In this document: piece after piece, positions 10,418-24,531 of the stretch
How positions within the stretch are numbered: the first letter of the stretch is position 1
Layout: each line of letters starts with the position of its first letter
Assembly: GCF_001039355.2 (NCBI RefSeq)
Contig: NW_019775413.1
Span: forward strand, 1,752,249-1,816,248
Direction of reading: 5' to 3'
DNA length: 64,000 bases
Source: Lingula anatina
Taxonomy: Eukaryota; Brachiopoda; Lingulata; Lingulida; Lingulidae
Notes under the pieces: model-generated
What the model was told of the DNA's origin: nothing
The model's input: only the letters and a program-made list of their open reading frames with translations
Database searches by the model: none
Position numbers and translations under genes: made by a program

Positions 10418-13400
10418 TCAAGCAATTGCCTTTGCTTCTGGAAGGAATGTTTCCCAGTACTTGATCAGCTGAAAGAAAATGAAAAAAGTTCCAAATTTCT
10501 CTTTTCATTGATTCACTAACATTTGTCCCATCAACAATGTTTCATCTTATTAAAAAGAATGCTTAGAAGAACATTATCAGGTTGTGTACAAATCTTGCTT
10601 ATAACTGATCAATGAATACTGTCATCATACACAATTATTTCTCCATCAAACTTTGAATCAATAGCTTTAACTTTGTATCAAGTAATTTTGTTTTTTTTTG
10701 AAGATGCTTATTCTAAACTTTTACTGGTTAGAATTAAAAAAAAAGTTTTGTTTCTGATTATTCATAGGAAAATAACAAACCTGTTGCTGATTATTCATAA
10801 GAGTTTCAAGATAGTTGATTATAGTTATCTTAAAATCTCGCACTCTCTTTTTGTCGAAGCGGGCCACCTCCTTTCGGATATTTTCTGATATTTTTTCAAA
10901 GTCCTCTTGACCTTTTTCTACTTTTCCCTCCCACTGAAATGAAACATGATGCTCACATAACATATGTCAAACTTCAAGAAAAGAACAAATTTTCTTATGT
11001 AAAACAACAACAATAATAATAATAATAATATTGCTGAACTGCATGAACATGTATTGCATCTTTGCCACCTAACCATGAGAAAAAATGCTTGATGCTATCA
11101 TAAGAAAAACCAAGACTTAAAGTATTTAGTAATGAGATCATTTGCAGAGACTATGACTCACATTATCATGAATGAAAGTTAAGAGAATAAGCTAGGCAAA
11201 ATACAAACAAACCTCCTCTATTTCTGACTGAGCTTGTGGAATTTTGTCAGATTTGTGGGCTAATTCCAGTTTCACCTTGGCTTCTCTTTTTTTGTTCAGC
11301 ATTGATTCGGCCTCCTTCCAGGCTTTATAGACCTTTACTCTCTGGTTAAAAACATCCTGAAATGGCAATCAATTACAAATTAAGAAAATTACATTTTAAA
11401 CTGTGACAGGCAATTGCAAGACATCAAACAATTAACATACAAAGTTTTACAAGAGTTTTCAACTACCACTGTTCAAGCATATCTAGTAAATAAAAAATTA
11501 ATCAACATGTCCTTTACATTTATACTTGTCATGCATTTCTTGTATTAGAAACTCTAAATGTACTGTTTATGTACTTTGTAGAGGTTTCAGCATTACACTT
11601 CAATATTTATTAAAATATACAAGTTTTTGCCAAAACAAAATATTTACATTGATCAAATATGGCACTACAAACTACCTAGAGGAAAACAAACTATAGTGAC
11701 CGCAATGACAACAACAAATACAGTGTCAAAACGAGGAAAATATTGTCCTGCACAGCAAGAAAATTTTTTCTTTAAATACATTTCTTGCCAACTGCCTATT
11801 TAAAACACACCCAATAGCCGTGAACAGGCAGGAATACACAATCCAAATGTTCCTGTCTGTGTGTACTTAAGGCGTTTCAAACATGCTGAAATCAATAAGA
11901 CACAAACCAAACGAAATCTTAATCTGCAGAGAATACTTTTAATTAGTGAAGTGTGTAATATCCTACTGCCAGCAAACACCAGAATACAAAACCCAGTGGG
12001 GTATTATTAACTGACTTTGTGTGGTACGATTAACTTAAAGGCTAATTGGTCATTTTAAATGTTTTAAACTGTTTTCGTGTATAACTGCTGTTCATGCATT
12101 TTTCATCAGGATTCTATAAAAATATCTTTTAATCATAGCTTCTGAGAAAATTGAAAGTTTTGTTTTACATATTTGCACAATCAATTAGGCAATCAGCATT
12201 TAAACAAATGACCCCCTTCTATTTTGATGGCAAACAGTAAGGTGTGTCTTAAACGATTTTATTAAAAAAAATTAACTTTATTGATATTTACCGATCAATT
12301 TCTATTATATCAGTAATAACAACAATAATGTTATAATTACGAAATATACCTTGTGTATTAAATAACAGAATCAACATAAGGGAGGTGACTGTAGACAATC
12401 TCCTTCAGCAAAACTGAGAGATAAAATCTTTAGTTATGGTCACTACAACTTACTAAGGATATCCAACATAAACCTCACTCTATTAATGACTTAGTGCTTA
12501 TTCATTTTTATTAATTAATATATTTATCTTGTTATTTTTTGGAGGCTGCAGAATATCAATTCAGACTAGAAATCTTTCACTAGAAAAGTGAGTCCCACAG
12601 ATGCAGGGGGAAAAAAAAAAAAAAAAAAAACCTGCCAAAGACATTGTGTTGACACCCAAGCTGACTGAATCAGCCCAAGCATATAATGCCATTATGTCAA
12701 GTGTTCACATCCTGATGACAGCTTTTGACAGTATACACCTAACCATCACATCTTCAGACAACTGAGCATGAAAACCAATATGCTGGGAATGTATTATTGA
12801 AATTTTCCCCCATATTGCATTGATCAGATGGCCTAACATCTAATACCCATGGGGTACATGACTAAAGTTTATTACTTCATTTCTCTTTGATAATACTTAA
12901 TACAAGAAACCAATTTTCCATGATGTTATTTTTCTTTCTTATCTGGAAATCTTGTCGAACGGCTTCATTATTGTAGGGACACCTTACTGCACAAAATAAG
13001 CAATGAATATAAAGCACCAACTTTGGTTCTACAAATTCTGACATGAAGACATCTTTTGTTTTCATTCAATTTCAGCTCATCTGTCAAGCGCTCAGAATTT
13101 GCCTGAATTGATCAAAAGCATGTATAACTCAATATTCCATTAAAAAGGGAAATTAAGTTTACCTAGAGTAAATACATTACATCTTTATGAAACCGATAGA
13201 TTAACATTCACATTATCTGATCCTAGCTGCAATTGTAAATACATTGTAGAACCTAAGCTTCATTATGGACTAAAATTAGAGTGGGAAAATAATGCATTAC
13301 CAGCCCATGTGGCTAGACATATACTGGCAGCTGTAATTGATTGCCAGGAGTTTTTCACAAAGCTATGCATAAATGTATGCCCATAACACACATCAATGTT

Positions 13401-16400
13401 CACTTTCTATCTCAACACTGAAGTTGTGCAGGTGGCAAAATTGCTTAATGGTGCCTTCAGCTTTCTACTCATCATTTGATGAAAATAAAAAGTGAATCAT
13501 TGTTGTCATAAACCAAATAAATGAAAAAAAAAAAAAAATGAGCGCACAGCTTTTGAAGGTGGTTACAATATATTGCAATCACAGTGTGTGAATTAATTAT
13601 TTATCAATAATTTCCTAATGGTCAACTATGCAATCCTCTGAGAAACTCAGAAACAATATACATCTAATACCTTACCTTCTACATTCAAATATATAAATTT
13701 AATGATAAAACTATTAGTTTACCATTGGTGAAGATACCACAAAACCTTCCTCAATCATTTACACAGTTTATTAGATATTTCCTAAATTCTGTAAACTTGT
13801 TTATATACTTGTATAATGATGATAACAACAACAGGAAACCTAAATATGGAGATCATCAGGTTTAAAATCCTCCCTACAGATCCCTACCTACAGCTGCCAT
13901 CAAAATATAATAAACTGGGATTAACTGCAGTAACTGTCTCATGATATATTTACATACGAGCTAGTAGCTTTATTTGCTCCCAAGCTATTCCATTCAATGT
14001 GATTATTTCACTGGCATTCCCATGAGGTGGGCCTCACTTCAAACTACCAACATATATCTTCATAAATGCTACATTACTATACAGCAGTGTGATTTGAGTG
14101 TGTCTGTATCAATGAGCAGCAGTTAGTAAACTGCAATGTAAGACATCATATAATACTCATACATGCAAAAAGTCAAATTCCATGCTCTAATCATTGAACG
14201 GGTTTAACAATATCACCATTTAATGATCTATTAAGACTGACATTTTGATACTGATATATTCTATAGAGACTTAGACCCCATTCCCATAGACACCATCCAC
14301 CTACGTAGATCAATCAAACACTGTGGGAACTCTCACCAAGTCCAATCAACTTAGCTGAATAACACGCTGCTTCTTGTTTCCAACGTACTCGTGTAATCAC
14401 TGGCTTTTCTTGTTCTTAACACCAGGAGGAGGCATTTTTATATGTTGAGCTGACTGCACTCAGCGAGAGTCCCTCCAGAGTTGATCTACATAGACCGATG
14501 GTGTCTATGAGAATGGGGTCACAGTTAAAGGATGTGTAAATGAACTTTATCTGAACTTATACTGCATGCTGGGATCAATTAAATCATAAGAGAATAAGGG
14601 CTTAAATACCAAACATATTCCATATCAATTGGAAAAAAGGCATGCTTAAATATATTGGTTGATGAGCTAAAAGCATTTTCAATAAGTCTTGAATGTTCAA
14701 AAACATCGACATATTTTTTATTCATTATCTTTTTCCCTGTAATTCTATGTGTATCCATAGATAAAATATCATTTGACTGAAATCTAATTGGCTCAATCAA
14801 ATTGATTACATTGATATCTCACGTCTATACATCATGATAATACTGAACATAATAGCAGTCCAATCTACTTTTCCAGAAACTTTCATCAGCTAAAAACAAA
14901 GTGAATTGCATACACAAATATAATCATTCATGATTACATTGCATAATATTTTTTATCCGCCCATCTCAACAAATTAGCTGAAGATGTTTTTTCTGTCATT
15001 ATACAAAAAGTCAAAGTACTGGATCTAACATTTGTAGTTCTCTTTCTTGCTAAGTTTACATGGTGTTCTAACTAAAAGACGTCTCCCAGGATTTAACCCA
15101 AAACTCACATGTAAAATGAAGTCATTTTCGTTAACACAGTTTTCCATACAGTGTATATGGTCAAAAAAAGAAAAAAAAAAGCAACTGCATGTGGCGACCC
15201 AAGTTCCAAACAACTGCTACTCACCTTGACAGCTCCTATAAGTGTTACGTAGTCTTTCAGAAGCTCAGCAAATACATAGAAGTCTGTGTCGGCCTGATCT
15301 TCATGCAACTGCTCTATCTTTTCCTCAATCTCTGCCAGCTGGGAAATTGCACGAGACAACGCCGTGTGCTCTTCTGCATTAGCCAACATGGCAGCACTCT
15401 TGGCGAATGATCCAGTCATCTGTGACAAATCTAGTGGGTGAAAAATATCATTGATTCTTAGGTCGTATATCTCTAAATTAAGATGTTTTTCTGGTACATG
15501 CTGAACTTCTCCGATATGAAATGTACAGGCAAACCTGCTAGCACATAACACCACTATTCACATTCTGCTGCATCCAGCTCCCTGTATTATTCAAACCCAA
15601 AGTTCTTATGAAATGTTCTCCCGGAAGATTAGTGCACATAAAACCTTCATTATAATCTACATACACATTTGAAAAAAAGTCCAAACTAATATAGTTATAA
15701 AGTATTCGCTACAGTGTAAAAATTCACTGATATTTTATTTTAAAATTTTAACTAATGAAGGTGTGACTTCACCTTTTCTATGAACTACCAAAGCTTCTAC
15801 ACTTCCATGCAATTTTCTTAAATGGGTGTCCAAGCTCTCCACTTGCTGCTGTTTCTCTTCAAACCACTAAAAACACAAAAACAGTAAGTTAAAATTTCGT
15901 TTCACTTGTTTATATATAGTGTTCACTGAAAAAAAGGCAAGCTATTTATGCTTGTACTCTATACAAAAGGCTGCCCAGCTGTATTGTTGCAAATACTAAA
16001 TAATCTTCAGTTAAATGTTATCTTAGTCAAGAATCTTTTATTTGTCTCAACTGAATAATTAAAACATCAAAAGTGCGTGACTCATGCAGTAAGTACATGT
16101 ATTGGGTTCATGGAAATAGCATGGAATATATAATATATACAGATATGATTTTACACAGGAATATACATATATATCCCTCAAGGCACCCAATTTCAACTAC
16201 AATATAAATGTACTCATAATGCTGACGTGTTCCCAGATACACTGTAGTTCACACATGTTACATAAGATAACACGTCATATTTTATCAGATATTACATAAC
16301 CTGAAAGTGTCACATCAATCATCCTACATAAAATGTGCTATACCAGAAAAACACTCAATCAGATAGCCTGATAATAACACCTGGGTCTGTAAGCTATGAA

Positions 16401-19400
16401 AACATTGACGTCAATGAGCAGGCAAACTTGAACAGCTATGTAAAAAATACTAAGTAGAAAGTGCAACATCAATGTAGAACTCAAAGAAAGAAGAACAATA
16501 AAAAGCAAGCAATATCTGATTCAGAAAATAAGTTTTTACAACACATTTAAAGCATCTTTTAAAAAACCTTTAAGTTTCTTTACCATATTGTCCTATTATT
16601 CAATAATAAATGCCTTTCTATTATTCCAGCTCTTCTCTTTACAAATGACTTTATAAAATAAAACATCTGCACCACATAGATATAGACAGGGAAACCGTTT
16701 TCTAACATTCTAATGACAAAGAGGAAAATAAAAGATTACATTATAACTACCATGCAACCATCATTCTCATCATTTCAGAATTTTTACAAGTTGATTAGAT
16801 GTACCAACATAAATTTTGTTTTTGCAATATAATAGTCTGGAAAACAGTCTTTAAAGAATAATACATTTTTGTAAATGTGTTTAGCCAGGGTTTAGGAATA
16901 GGGACTCCTATAAATTCATTCTCATAATGAGGCTGTGGAGACTCCCTATCCTCCTGTAATATAAATCTATAGAATGGCTCTCCAAAATTGAAATATTGAA
17001 TTCAAAAGACAGCTGAATGGTTGCCTGACTAATGCCCTGTAGAAGAAAACTATAAAACTTTTTGATAAAAAAAAGTTTTGTAAGACAAATATCAAAAAAT
17101 AAATATCTTGTTCAAAAGCTACAAGAATACTCAATATTATTTGTCATTAAAAAATCAAAATCAAATTTTTGATTCTGAAACTGGACTTACACTGACTCAT
17201 GCTGAAAACTCATACATAACAAGTTATGTTGAGGATAGGAAAGTTGTAACAATGCCAACTGTTCCTACTGGCAAAAGAACATAAAGAAACAACATGATAG
17301 TTTTACCAAAAGAGAAGAGTACATTGATATAGAAAATGAAGTTCTAGAAGGACTTTAACTGCTGTTGACAAGACAAACATTCATGTCTGAACAGGTTTTA
17401 CAGTAATGTAGCTTGAAGAAATTGAAGAGACAGCAAGACATTGCCAAATTGAATAGAAAAAAGCATGCTACAATCCTATTACCTGAAAATCAAAATCCGT
17501 CTGAGAGCATTCAAATGGGAGGATAGGTTGGCAAAGATAAGCACTCAGAAACCAGGGCAGTTCAAAATGAGGCTATGTAACAGAGTATGAATTTCAAAAT
17601 CATGATACATAACACATTACATTGATCACTTGGGAAGAACCATAAAATCTAGATGTGTGTATAGCTTTACCTTTACATGTCCTTCACAACAATATAAACT
17701 GTCCCCTTACAGAAATCACTTTTTTGGGGTAATATTTAAAAGATTAAGAATAAACTGTTTAAAAGTACATACAAATACTGCATAAACCTCAATTAGTTAG
17801 TCTGACTCACAATATCATGAAATATTGTTAATGAACCTAAAACAATATGAAAAATAACTATCAGCAACTTTTCAAACAAAAGCACAATTTTTAACACTTT
17901 TCTTTCACTGCACACTGCCTTTACATAAAAAAAAGATCCACACAAAGCATAACATAAAAGCTGCAAACAAGTGTCTGAGCAACTCAAGCAAAAGGTAAAA
18001 GAAAATGTCTGCAAAACCTGCTATTATAATTGTCGCATCATAATAAACAAGAGGGCTGTATGAGTGACATTGTATAAATGTTCAGCATATTCTAACACAT
18101 TACTAGAGTCGCTGGCCAGCCTTATATACATACAACCGACTTCAGGAACATTCACGACTCACAATTAAAGCTATATTAACCAAAGATAACGGATCTAATC
18201 ACCTGATCAGTCTCGTCCATTTTAAAGGTTATCTTTCCTACGGCATCACCAACTTTATTAAAAAGCCTCATCACTCCTGCCCCACTCAGAGCTGATGTAT
18301 TAGTGGCCTTGGGAAGGTCCCCATTCAGCTCCAGAAACTCTCGGAAATCAGGATCCATTCTCAATACTGGGTGTGCTGCTGTGCGATTCAGGTATCTATA
18401 CACAAGGAATGATAAGAATTCATTCATAACATAAACATGTTTATCATCCCAGTTCAAAAGTTATTATTAACATTGACATATTGGCTTAGCTGACGACTGA
18501 GAGAAAATTATCGAGATCACAACTCTGCTTAATACAGAATACAAGTTGCCTAATAAATATGACCAATTGCATTACCCTAAAATCTGGTAATACCCATACC
18601 TTTCTAATGCAGCTCTTCTTTTTTCCACAAATTCAGATGAACCCTGGTCTTCCTTGGACATCTTTATCTTTGTCATACCTAAAATATAAAATGATTCCAT
18701 TTTCAATATAATTTTTGAAAAAAAAAAAAAAAAAAAAATGAAATGAAATGAAATAAATAAATAAGACATTTCTGATTGTTAAGTGCATTCAACCTATTGT
18801 TCATTAGCAGGTAAGAACTCATCAATATTGACAGCATTTTAACTTGTAAAGATATCAAATTAAATTAAAATTTAAGGACACATAGACTGGGTTCCCATGC
18901 CTAGATCGATCCATCTGGATCAGTCTAACTCCCTGGGGAGACTCACTAAATTGCCATCAACTAACTGGCTTAAATGTCTGTCACGCCTACCGAATCAGCT
19001 AGCAGGTAAAGATAATTACCCCTTAACAGCTTTACTAGGTGTGACAGACATTTGAGACAGTTACATTGATAGCAATTTAGTGAGACTTCCCAGGGAGATA
19101 GATCGATCCAAATGTATGTGGGAATGGTCCTCTAAGCATTACAAAGCATATATGAAAAAATGTCCTCAACTGAACAAAAATTATTAGAAATCAATTACAG
19201 GATATAAACGTCAGAGTACCTATGACACTTTTCTCTGGAGCTGGTGGTACAATGCGTCCTAACATCAGGTGTTTTTCTGTCAACTTATCATGGAGGCCAA
19301 GGAAATCACTGAAACGTCTGGTAACTGAGAAATCAGACTTTTGAAAAGCTGGAATGGTTGTCTGAAAATAACAAAAGTCAATTTCATTAAATTTATATCT

Positions 19401-21960
19401 TTTGTGAATCAACCAACTGACAAATCAAAATCATTTACCTATGCAATTTAGAAAAAAAATAGTGTACTGGCCTCTTTGCAACCCCAAATATTGAAATATG
19501 TGCACTATTTATTTGGAAATCATATATATATTTTTTTAATGTTATTTTTCAGGCCTAACCATTATTAAATGTTATTACTCAACATTATTCACTAGCCTAC
19601 TAAATTTACATCATATTTCTTATCAGAGGGACATTGCAATAAATGTTGCTGTAATCAGTCAAATTTCAAACATCATTCTGACTTGTGTTTGTCCTTTATT
19701 AATACTTTTGTCAAGTTTGAGTGAGGAGAGATAAATAAACAAACAAACAAACAAACAAATAAACAGCACAATTTAAAGTACCCCCGAAGTAAAAACTAGT
19801 AGGAACTTTGAATCTAAAACAAATTATAGATTACAGATATAGATATCTCTATAAAAGCAACTGACATGCAACTTTTTGCAAAATATCACATTACTACAAA
19901 AGCAGCAGGCTCTTGAAGTCTGAAGACTGCAACGTGAATGTTTCTACTATCATATACCTTTGTGTTAACATCATACACCATATAGGAACTCATGCCATCT
20001 CCCTTCTTGTGTGGGTTACCAACACTGATCTCTAAACTGAACTTGTCACCTCCTTCCTCCTCCTCCTTCTGGAAATATATGAGTAATACATAATCATACT
20101 GTACCACATCAAAACAGCTACACGTACAGTTTTTTTATTCCAAAGGTGACAGATTTTTCATAATTTAATTATATTTTTGGGAGCCTTATATGATCCTCAT
20201 TTTATATTATCACTTTTTTCTAGACAAGAAATCTCTTTGTAGTCAAGCTTAGATAAAACACATGCCATAAATAAGACTAAGCTGTGTCCATTAATCCAAT
20301 TCAAAGATGCTAACAGCAAAATATTGTACAAATGATGCTGGCTTCAGAGGAAAATACACCCCCAGGAAATACATTCACCGTGTAGTTATAACCATGTAGT
20401 TTGCCTCCCTTTCTCTTTATCAACCTCTACCTCACATATATTAAGCAGATGACAGACAAAATGAAGACTTAACCTACAGCTGCTTTAAGAGCTTATGAAT
20501 AATACTCAGTTTTGTAATTCAATACAACACCCAATGTCACATGAGGTGAATTATTTCAAAGTTGCTACATGTAGATTTTAAAATTCTCACTGAACAAGCT
20601 ACATGTAATAAATAACACAAACTGGAACAGTATTATATATTGAGAATATCAACCCAAAGCTTGACATTAAAGGTGGCCCAATGGCCCTGGGGAACTGAAA
20701 ACCAACCTAGGGCCATTGAATCGATGGGGTCACCAGCCCAAAGAGCAAGTAAAATGTCATGTGTCAAATCATTCTTGCAATATTTACTGTTATCTCGGGC
20801 CAGGATTGCAAAAAGTTACGGTAGTGTCAAGCCCTGCAACCTTGCCACAATCTAAAATATGTCTTAATACGCTCTGCTGGGATTTAATTTCTACCCTTTC
20901 TTATATCCTAGAGTATAATGTGCCTGCTGCACTGGGTGTAATTTGTGACCTCAATTATCTTTGCAAATGAGAAAAAATATGAAATTACCTATAAAGCAGG
21001 ATGATATGAACTTGTGTAAAGGAAAAAAACCCATAAGGTATAATGCTCATTCAACATCTTAAAATCAATGCTGTATTTAAACAAACTTACTTCTTTCAAA
21101 AGTTTCTTTTTTATATCTCTGTAACGCATGCACCTATATGCAAAATCAATTGGCACAATCTTAATAGAGCGTTCCAAGTCTGGTTGTTCCATGTCTCTTC
21201 ACTGTGTCATGTGATCATCACCATAATAGCAAGCAATATACTCATCTGACCTAGATATTATCACACTTTCCAGAAAATAAATCTACAAAATGACTCACAA
21301 ATCCCATAACTGCACAGTGTGTGTGACCCTAAGAAACTGAACAGTGAAGATAGCGGTTCATGTGACAAAGATGCCTTGTGACCTTAAAAAACATCTTGTG
21401 ATTCTGTGGTTGAACTCAGCATTTCTGTGACAGTCATGAGTTGTGATGTCCATACTGGTTTTACCACAATTTTTGTCATGTGATCTGTGACATCCTTCAC
21501 ACTACACATAATGACTTAGACCCCATTTCCAGAGATTAGATCGATCTACTTTAGATCGACCTAACTCCCTGGAGTTCACACTAAATAGCTGTCACCAAAG
21601 TTAATTACCCCCTTACAGCTTGTAGTAGGACATTTAAGCCAGATTATCTGACAGTAATCTAGTGAGACTCCCGCAGGGATAGATCGATCTAAAAGCTCTA
21701 AGAATACAGCCTTACTTATATTTATGCAAAAGGTTTATATCTACTCAGTTTAGTAAAAGAAAAAAAAGGGAACATTCAGTGACCTAGACCTGTCAACCTC
21801 ATTACCCCTTAAGGCTTTGTTTTGGGCAGGGGAGGGTAGTAATTTGCAAACATATTAAATGACAATGGGTTATAAAATATCAACTAAATTGTCTTAAAAT
21901 CTGTGGTTAAATTCTGAAAAATATTAGGACCTTTATGAGAACCACAATTAACTAGAATTG

Positions 21961-21992
<32 letters not shown>

Positions 21993-23798
21993 ACATGGGA
22001 TATTTTAAGCCTACCCAGGATGTGAACACAGACTGGTAGATAATCCAGTTTGTTTTCTCTATCCTTTTTTCTTTTAAATGTCCATCCATTTCTTGAAAAA
22101 AAACTTGTCTAGCAGCTGTTTTCCTTTCAATCACGACTATTTCCCCCTTTTTTTTCCACAAACCATACTTCAATAATAACTTTCACTCTATCTTAATGCT
22201 ATCATTGTTTGACTAAATGTACTACCTCTAGAGACAAACATCTTACAATAAATTATCTTCTACAAATCTTACTTCTTCTTTTGATTTCCCTGCAGATGCA
22301 GATGCTGTAGTGGTAGTTTTAGTTGTGGTGGGTGCTGCAGCAGAAGCCGAGGTCACAGACACCTCTGTTGTTGCTGGTGCCTTATCACTATCATCTTCAT
22401 CATCGTCTTTCTTTTCATCCTCTGGTGTTGGATCTTCTTTTTGTTCCTCTGGTACAACCTCTGCAGGCTTGTCTGCACTGTCATTTAATGGGACTTCTGT
22501 GTTAGCATCTGAAAAACAGAACATGATATGTATAAAAAAGCAATTAACAGATGTAACTGTAATGTACCGGTGATTATTTTGATCATATCACTTTTTTATC
22601 TCAAAATTGGGCAATGAAGGATATAATGTTACTAAACAATATTCATTTTCATATATGAAATGCAAGCTAATCTGTTACCATTTTGAAACATTAAAATTTC
22701 TTTTTTCAAGTCATGTCTTTTACTGTTATCTATTTTACAAAAATAAAAAGGTTTGGTAGACAATATATGCCTTATTAGAATGAAAACAATGAGATGAACC
22801 TTAAAAACCCCATTCATAGTGCACAAAACTGATCTTATAAAAGTTGCACTTAAATTCTGCATAAATGGTTCAAACAAAATAATTTACCTGCAAAAAGATC
22901 ATCCTTATCATCATCATCTTTACTATCATTCATATCCACTTCTTCCATAACAGCCTTCTGTTCAGGGGCTTTTGTCTGTGTGAGGTAAAAAGATTTTAAT
23001 CAAAAATACACATATATGGTGCATAAATCATATTTATAAGCTAGGTCCATTATAATGCACCCATCAAATCAGTACTAAAAGTAAAGACAGTGATATATAT
23101 CATAAAAGATTAACAATAATTGTTATATTTTAATATCTAGAATATAGTCCATTTTTTATAATAAAAACTATTTGGAAATAGAATGTTATTTCATCTTCCT
23201 GGTTATACACATGTATGTACAGTATGCCATGTGGGAAAAGCACCAACCCATCTAGCACAAAGGCATTTTAAGGTTACACAAAAAGGCCACACAAAAAGGT
23301 TTTCCCTTAGCTGTTGAAAACTCATTCCCCTAATGACCAGTACTGCATCCTTTGACGAATTGTGCATATGGTAATACTGGGGGTTTAGCAAATTGAACAG
23401 GGAACTACCAGTACATGGATAGCAGATTGTCTTCGAAGTTTGTGTGTTAAGTACACAATTTTCAATTGTTTTAAAAACTAAAACAAAAAAGCAAAATAAA
23501 CCTTCCCTGGATATAATTATTTCTGTAACTCTTCAAGTAATACATAACTAATACTAACTTGTGTATCAGTTACTACCGAGAAAGTCCCATGACTAAATCC
23601 GCAAATACCGGCAGGTGCCAAACACTAGGGGTAGGTCTCGAACTGTTGCAGCAGAGACATGCACATATAAGTATTCACATGGCCTAAGCACAGATTTTTC
23701 TATCTTACCTCTGGTGGAGAAGAAAACAAATCATCATTATCCTGTTCGTTTTCTTCATATTCTTGATCTTCAAATGGGGGTGGTTCTCGAGTCGCCAT
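10418..23798 (-). CDS. SNX2: Sorting nexin 1/2 (retromer-associated SNX-BAR protein), complete, 528 aa
   Basis: SNX1/SNX2 bind PI3P-type lipids on early endosomes and, as BAR dimers, tubulate membrane for retromer-dependent recycling. Twelve coding exons, in transcript order: 23709-23798, 22888-22975, 22273-22508, 19958-20068, 19220-19361, 18600-18678, 18203-18395, 15773-15866, 15225-15430, 11213-11356, 10781-10933, 10418-10468. All junctions are GT-AG and phases join exactly (1587 nt). Residues 1-138 are an acidic N-terminus with runs of Asp/Glu and a Thr/Ala-rich linker. The PX domain follows (about 145-275), with RRFSDF near 190 and IVPPAPEK at 212-219. The BAR domain is about 300-525, including [16 protein letters not shown] and the C-terminal end [16 protein letters not shown]. 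Length matches human SNX2 (519) and SNX1 (522). Invertebrates usually have one gene ancestral to both, so the symbol is by similarity. Several introns contain fold-back elements. Confidence 0.95.
12609..12630. repeat. Poly(A) tract in SNX intron
   Basis: About 20 adenines follow a short G run inside the long intron 11357-15224. It is a simple homopolymer with no upstream transposon body that I can recognise. Confidence 0.9.
14274..14520. mobile_element. Fold-back (MITE-like) element, family A copy 3
   Basis: A 247-bp element in the SNX intron 11357-15224. The termini are almost perfect inverted repeats: gaccccattcccatagac on the left and gtctatgagaatggggtc on the right. It forms a subtype with copy 6: the segment after the terminus is caccat... 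instead of the GATCGATC motif of the other copies, and the interior differs (tgcttcttgtttcc). Confidence 0.8.
18886..19130. mobile_element. Fold-back (MITE-like) element, family A copy 4
   Basis: The best-preserved long palindrome (about 245 bp), lying in the SNX intron between exons 5 and 6. The left arm includes tagatcgatccatctgg, ctaactccctggggagac, tcactaaattgccatcaac and taaatgtctgtcacgcct. The right arm mirrors these with aggtgtgacagacattt, ttgatagcaatttagtga and ccagggagatagatcgatc. Read-through in pre-mRNA would give a hairpin with arms of about 110 bases. Confidence 0.85.
19733..19766. repeat. (AAAC)n/(AAAT)n microsatellite
   Basis: A tetranucleotide tract of aaac units flanked by aaat units inside an SNX intron. 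Confidence 0.9.
21519..21711. mobile_element. Fold-back (MITE-like) element, family A copy 5
   Basis: About 193 bp in the SNX intron between exons 3 and 4. It has the left terminus gaccccatttcc, subterminal tagatcgatctac and gatcgacctaactccctgg, and the mirrored right side agtgagactcccgcaggg then atagatcgatct. It is shorter than copy 4 because part of the centre is missing. Confidence 0.75.
21961..21990. repeat. Poly(A) tract
   Basis: About 30 adenines within an SNX intron; simple repeat. Confidence 0.95.
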
Positions 23799-23816
23799 CT
23801 TGAAACATCACGTGAT
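23796..23816 (-). promoter_or_regulatory. Start-site region of SNX gene: YY1-like start context and TCACGTGA palindrome
   Basis: On the minus strand the start codon is embedded in CAAGATGGCGAC, close to the YY1 motif that often overlaps start codons (AAnATGGCG). Nine bases before the ATG sits ATCACGTGAT (23807-23816), a perfect palindrome containing the E-box core of the CLEAR element bound by TFEB/MiT factors. Being this close to the ATG, it would lie in the 5' UTR or at the transcription start. Motif matches are direct; function is inference. Confidence 0.4.
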
Positions 23817-24217
23817 CATTACTCACGTCTGTGGCTGTCGTAATACATAATTTGGCAAATACATAAAATCTCACACTGACAAAAATCCATTTAACACTCA
23901 CATCAAAACCAAATCGAAAGCACAGAATTTTATTTATCAATCGTGTTGCCTCAATATAGAAAACTCTCCTTTTAAAAATGTTTTTACGACAACTCCTTCA
24001 ATCTCACCTGTCACAATCATGCAGAAACTCATAATACATGTATGTAGTGGAAACTTCCAAGAAGTTGCCAGTTATATTCAACGTTTATTCACTCAGACTT
24101 TAACCATTATAAAGGGAGAAATGGATCCGTTTATCTTGTGGTGCATTTTCCTAAGACAATGCACCTCCAAAATCCTTTCAAAACACTGAGTCATATAATT
24201 TGTGAATTTTGAATTTT

Positions 24218-24236
24218 AATAAAATTTATCTTGTAT

Positions 24237-24290
<54 letters not shown>
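24218..24290 (+). repeat. AATAAA followed by long poly(A) tract at gap edge
   Basis: A polyadenylation hexamer at 24218-24223 is followed 17 bases later by at least 50 uninterrupted adenines (24241-24290), after which the assembly breaks into Ns. The arrangement looks like the 3' end of a polyadenylated transcript. It could be a retroposed sequence, or a simple poly(A) expansion that stopped the assembly. Confidence 0.5.
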
Positions 24291-24531
24291 NNNNNNNNNN
24301 NNNNNNNNNNNNNNNNNNNNNNNNNNNNNNNNNNNNNNNNNNNNNNNNNNNNNNNNNNNNNNNNNNNNNNNNNNNNNNNNNNNNNNNNNNNNNNNNNNNN
24401 NNNNNNNNNNNNNNNNNNNNNNNNNNNNNNNNNNNNNNNNNNNNNNNNNNNNNNNNNNNNNNNNNNNNNNNNNNNNNNNNNNNNNNNNNNNNNNNNNNNN
24501 NNNNNNNNNNNNNNNNNNNNNNNNNNNNNNN
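24291..24531. other. Assembly gap (241 N)
   Basis: A run of Ns between a poly(A) tract and an inverted-repeat element. Real length and content are unknown. Any reading frame spanning it is meaningless. Confidence 1.

Noticed and set aside
15105-15554. 149-codon minus-strand ORF taken as a separate gene
   Set aside because: It is SNX exon 9 (15225-15430) with open intron sequence on both sides; splice sites and phase match the neighbours.
20671-20735. Imperfect hairpin (aatggccctggg and cctagggccatt) considered as an RNA gene
   Set aside because: Short, with mismatches and inside an SNX intron; nothing identifies it as a known RNA class.
22310-22573. Plus-strand Ser-rich ORF
   Set aside because: It is the complement of SNX exon 3 (acidic and Thr-rich codons) and has no independent support.
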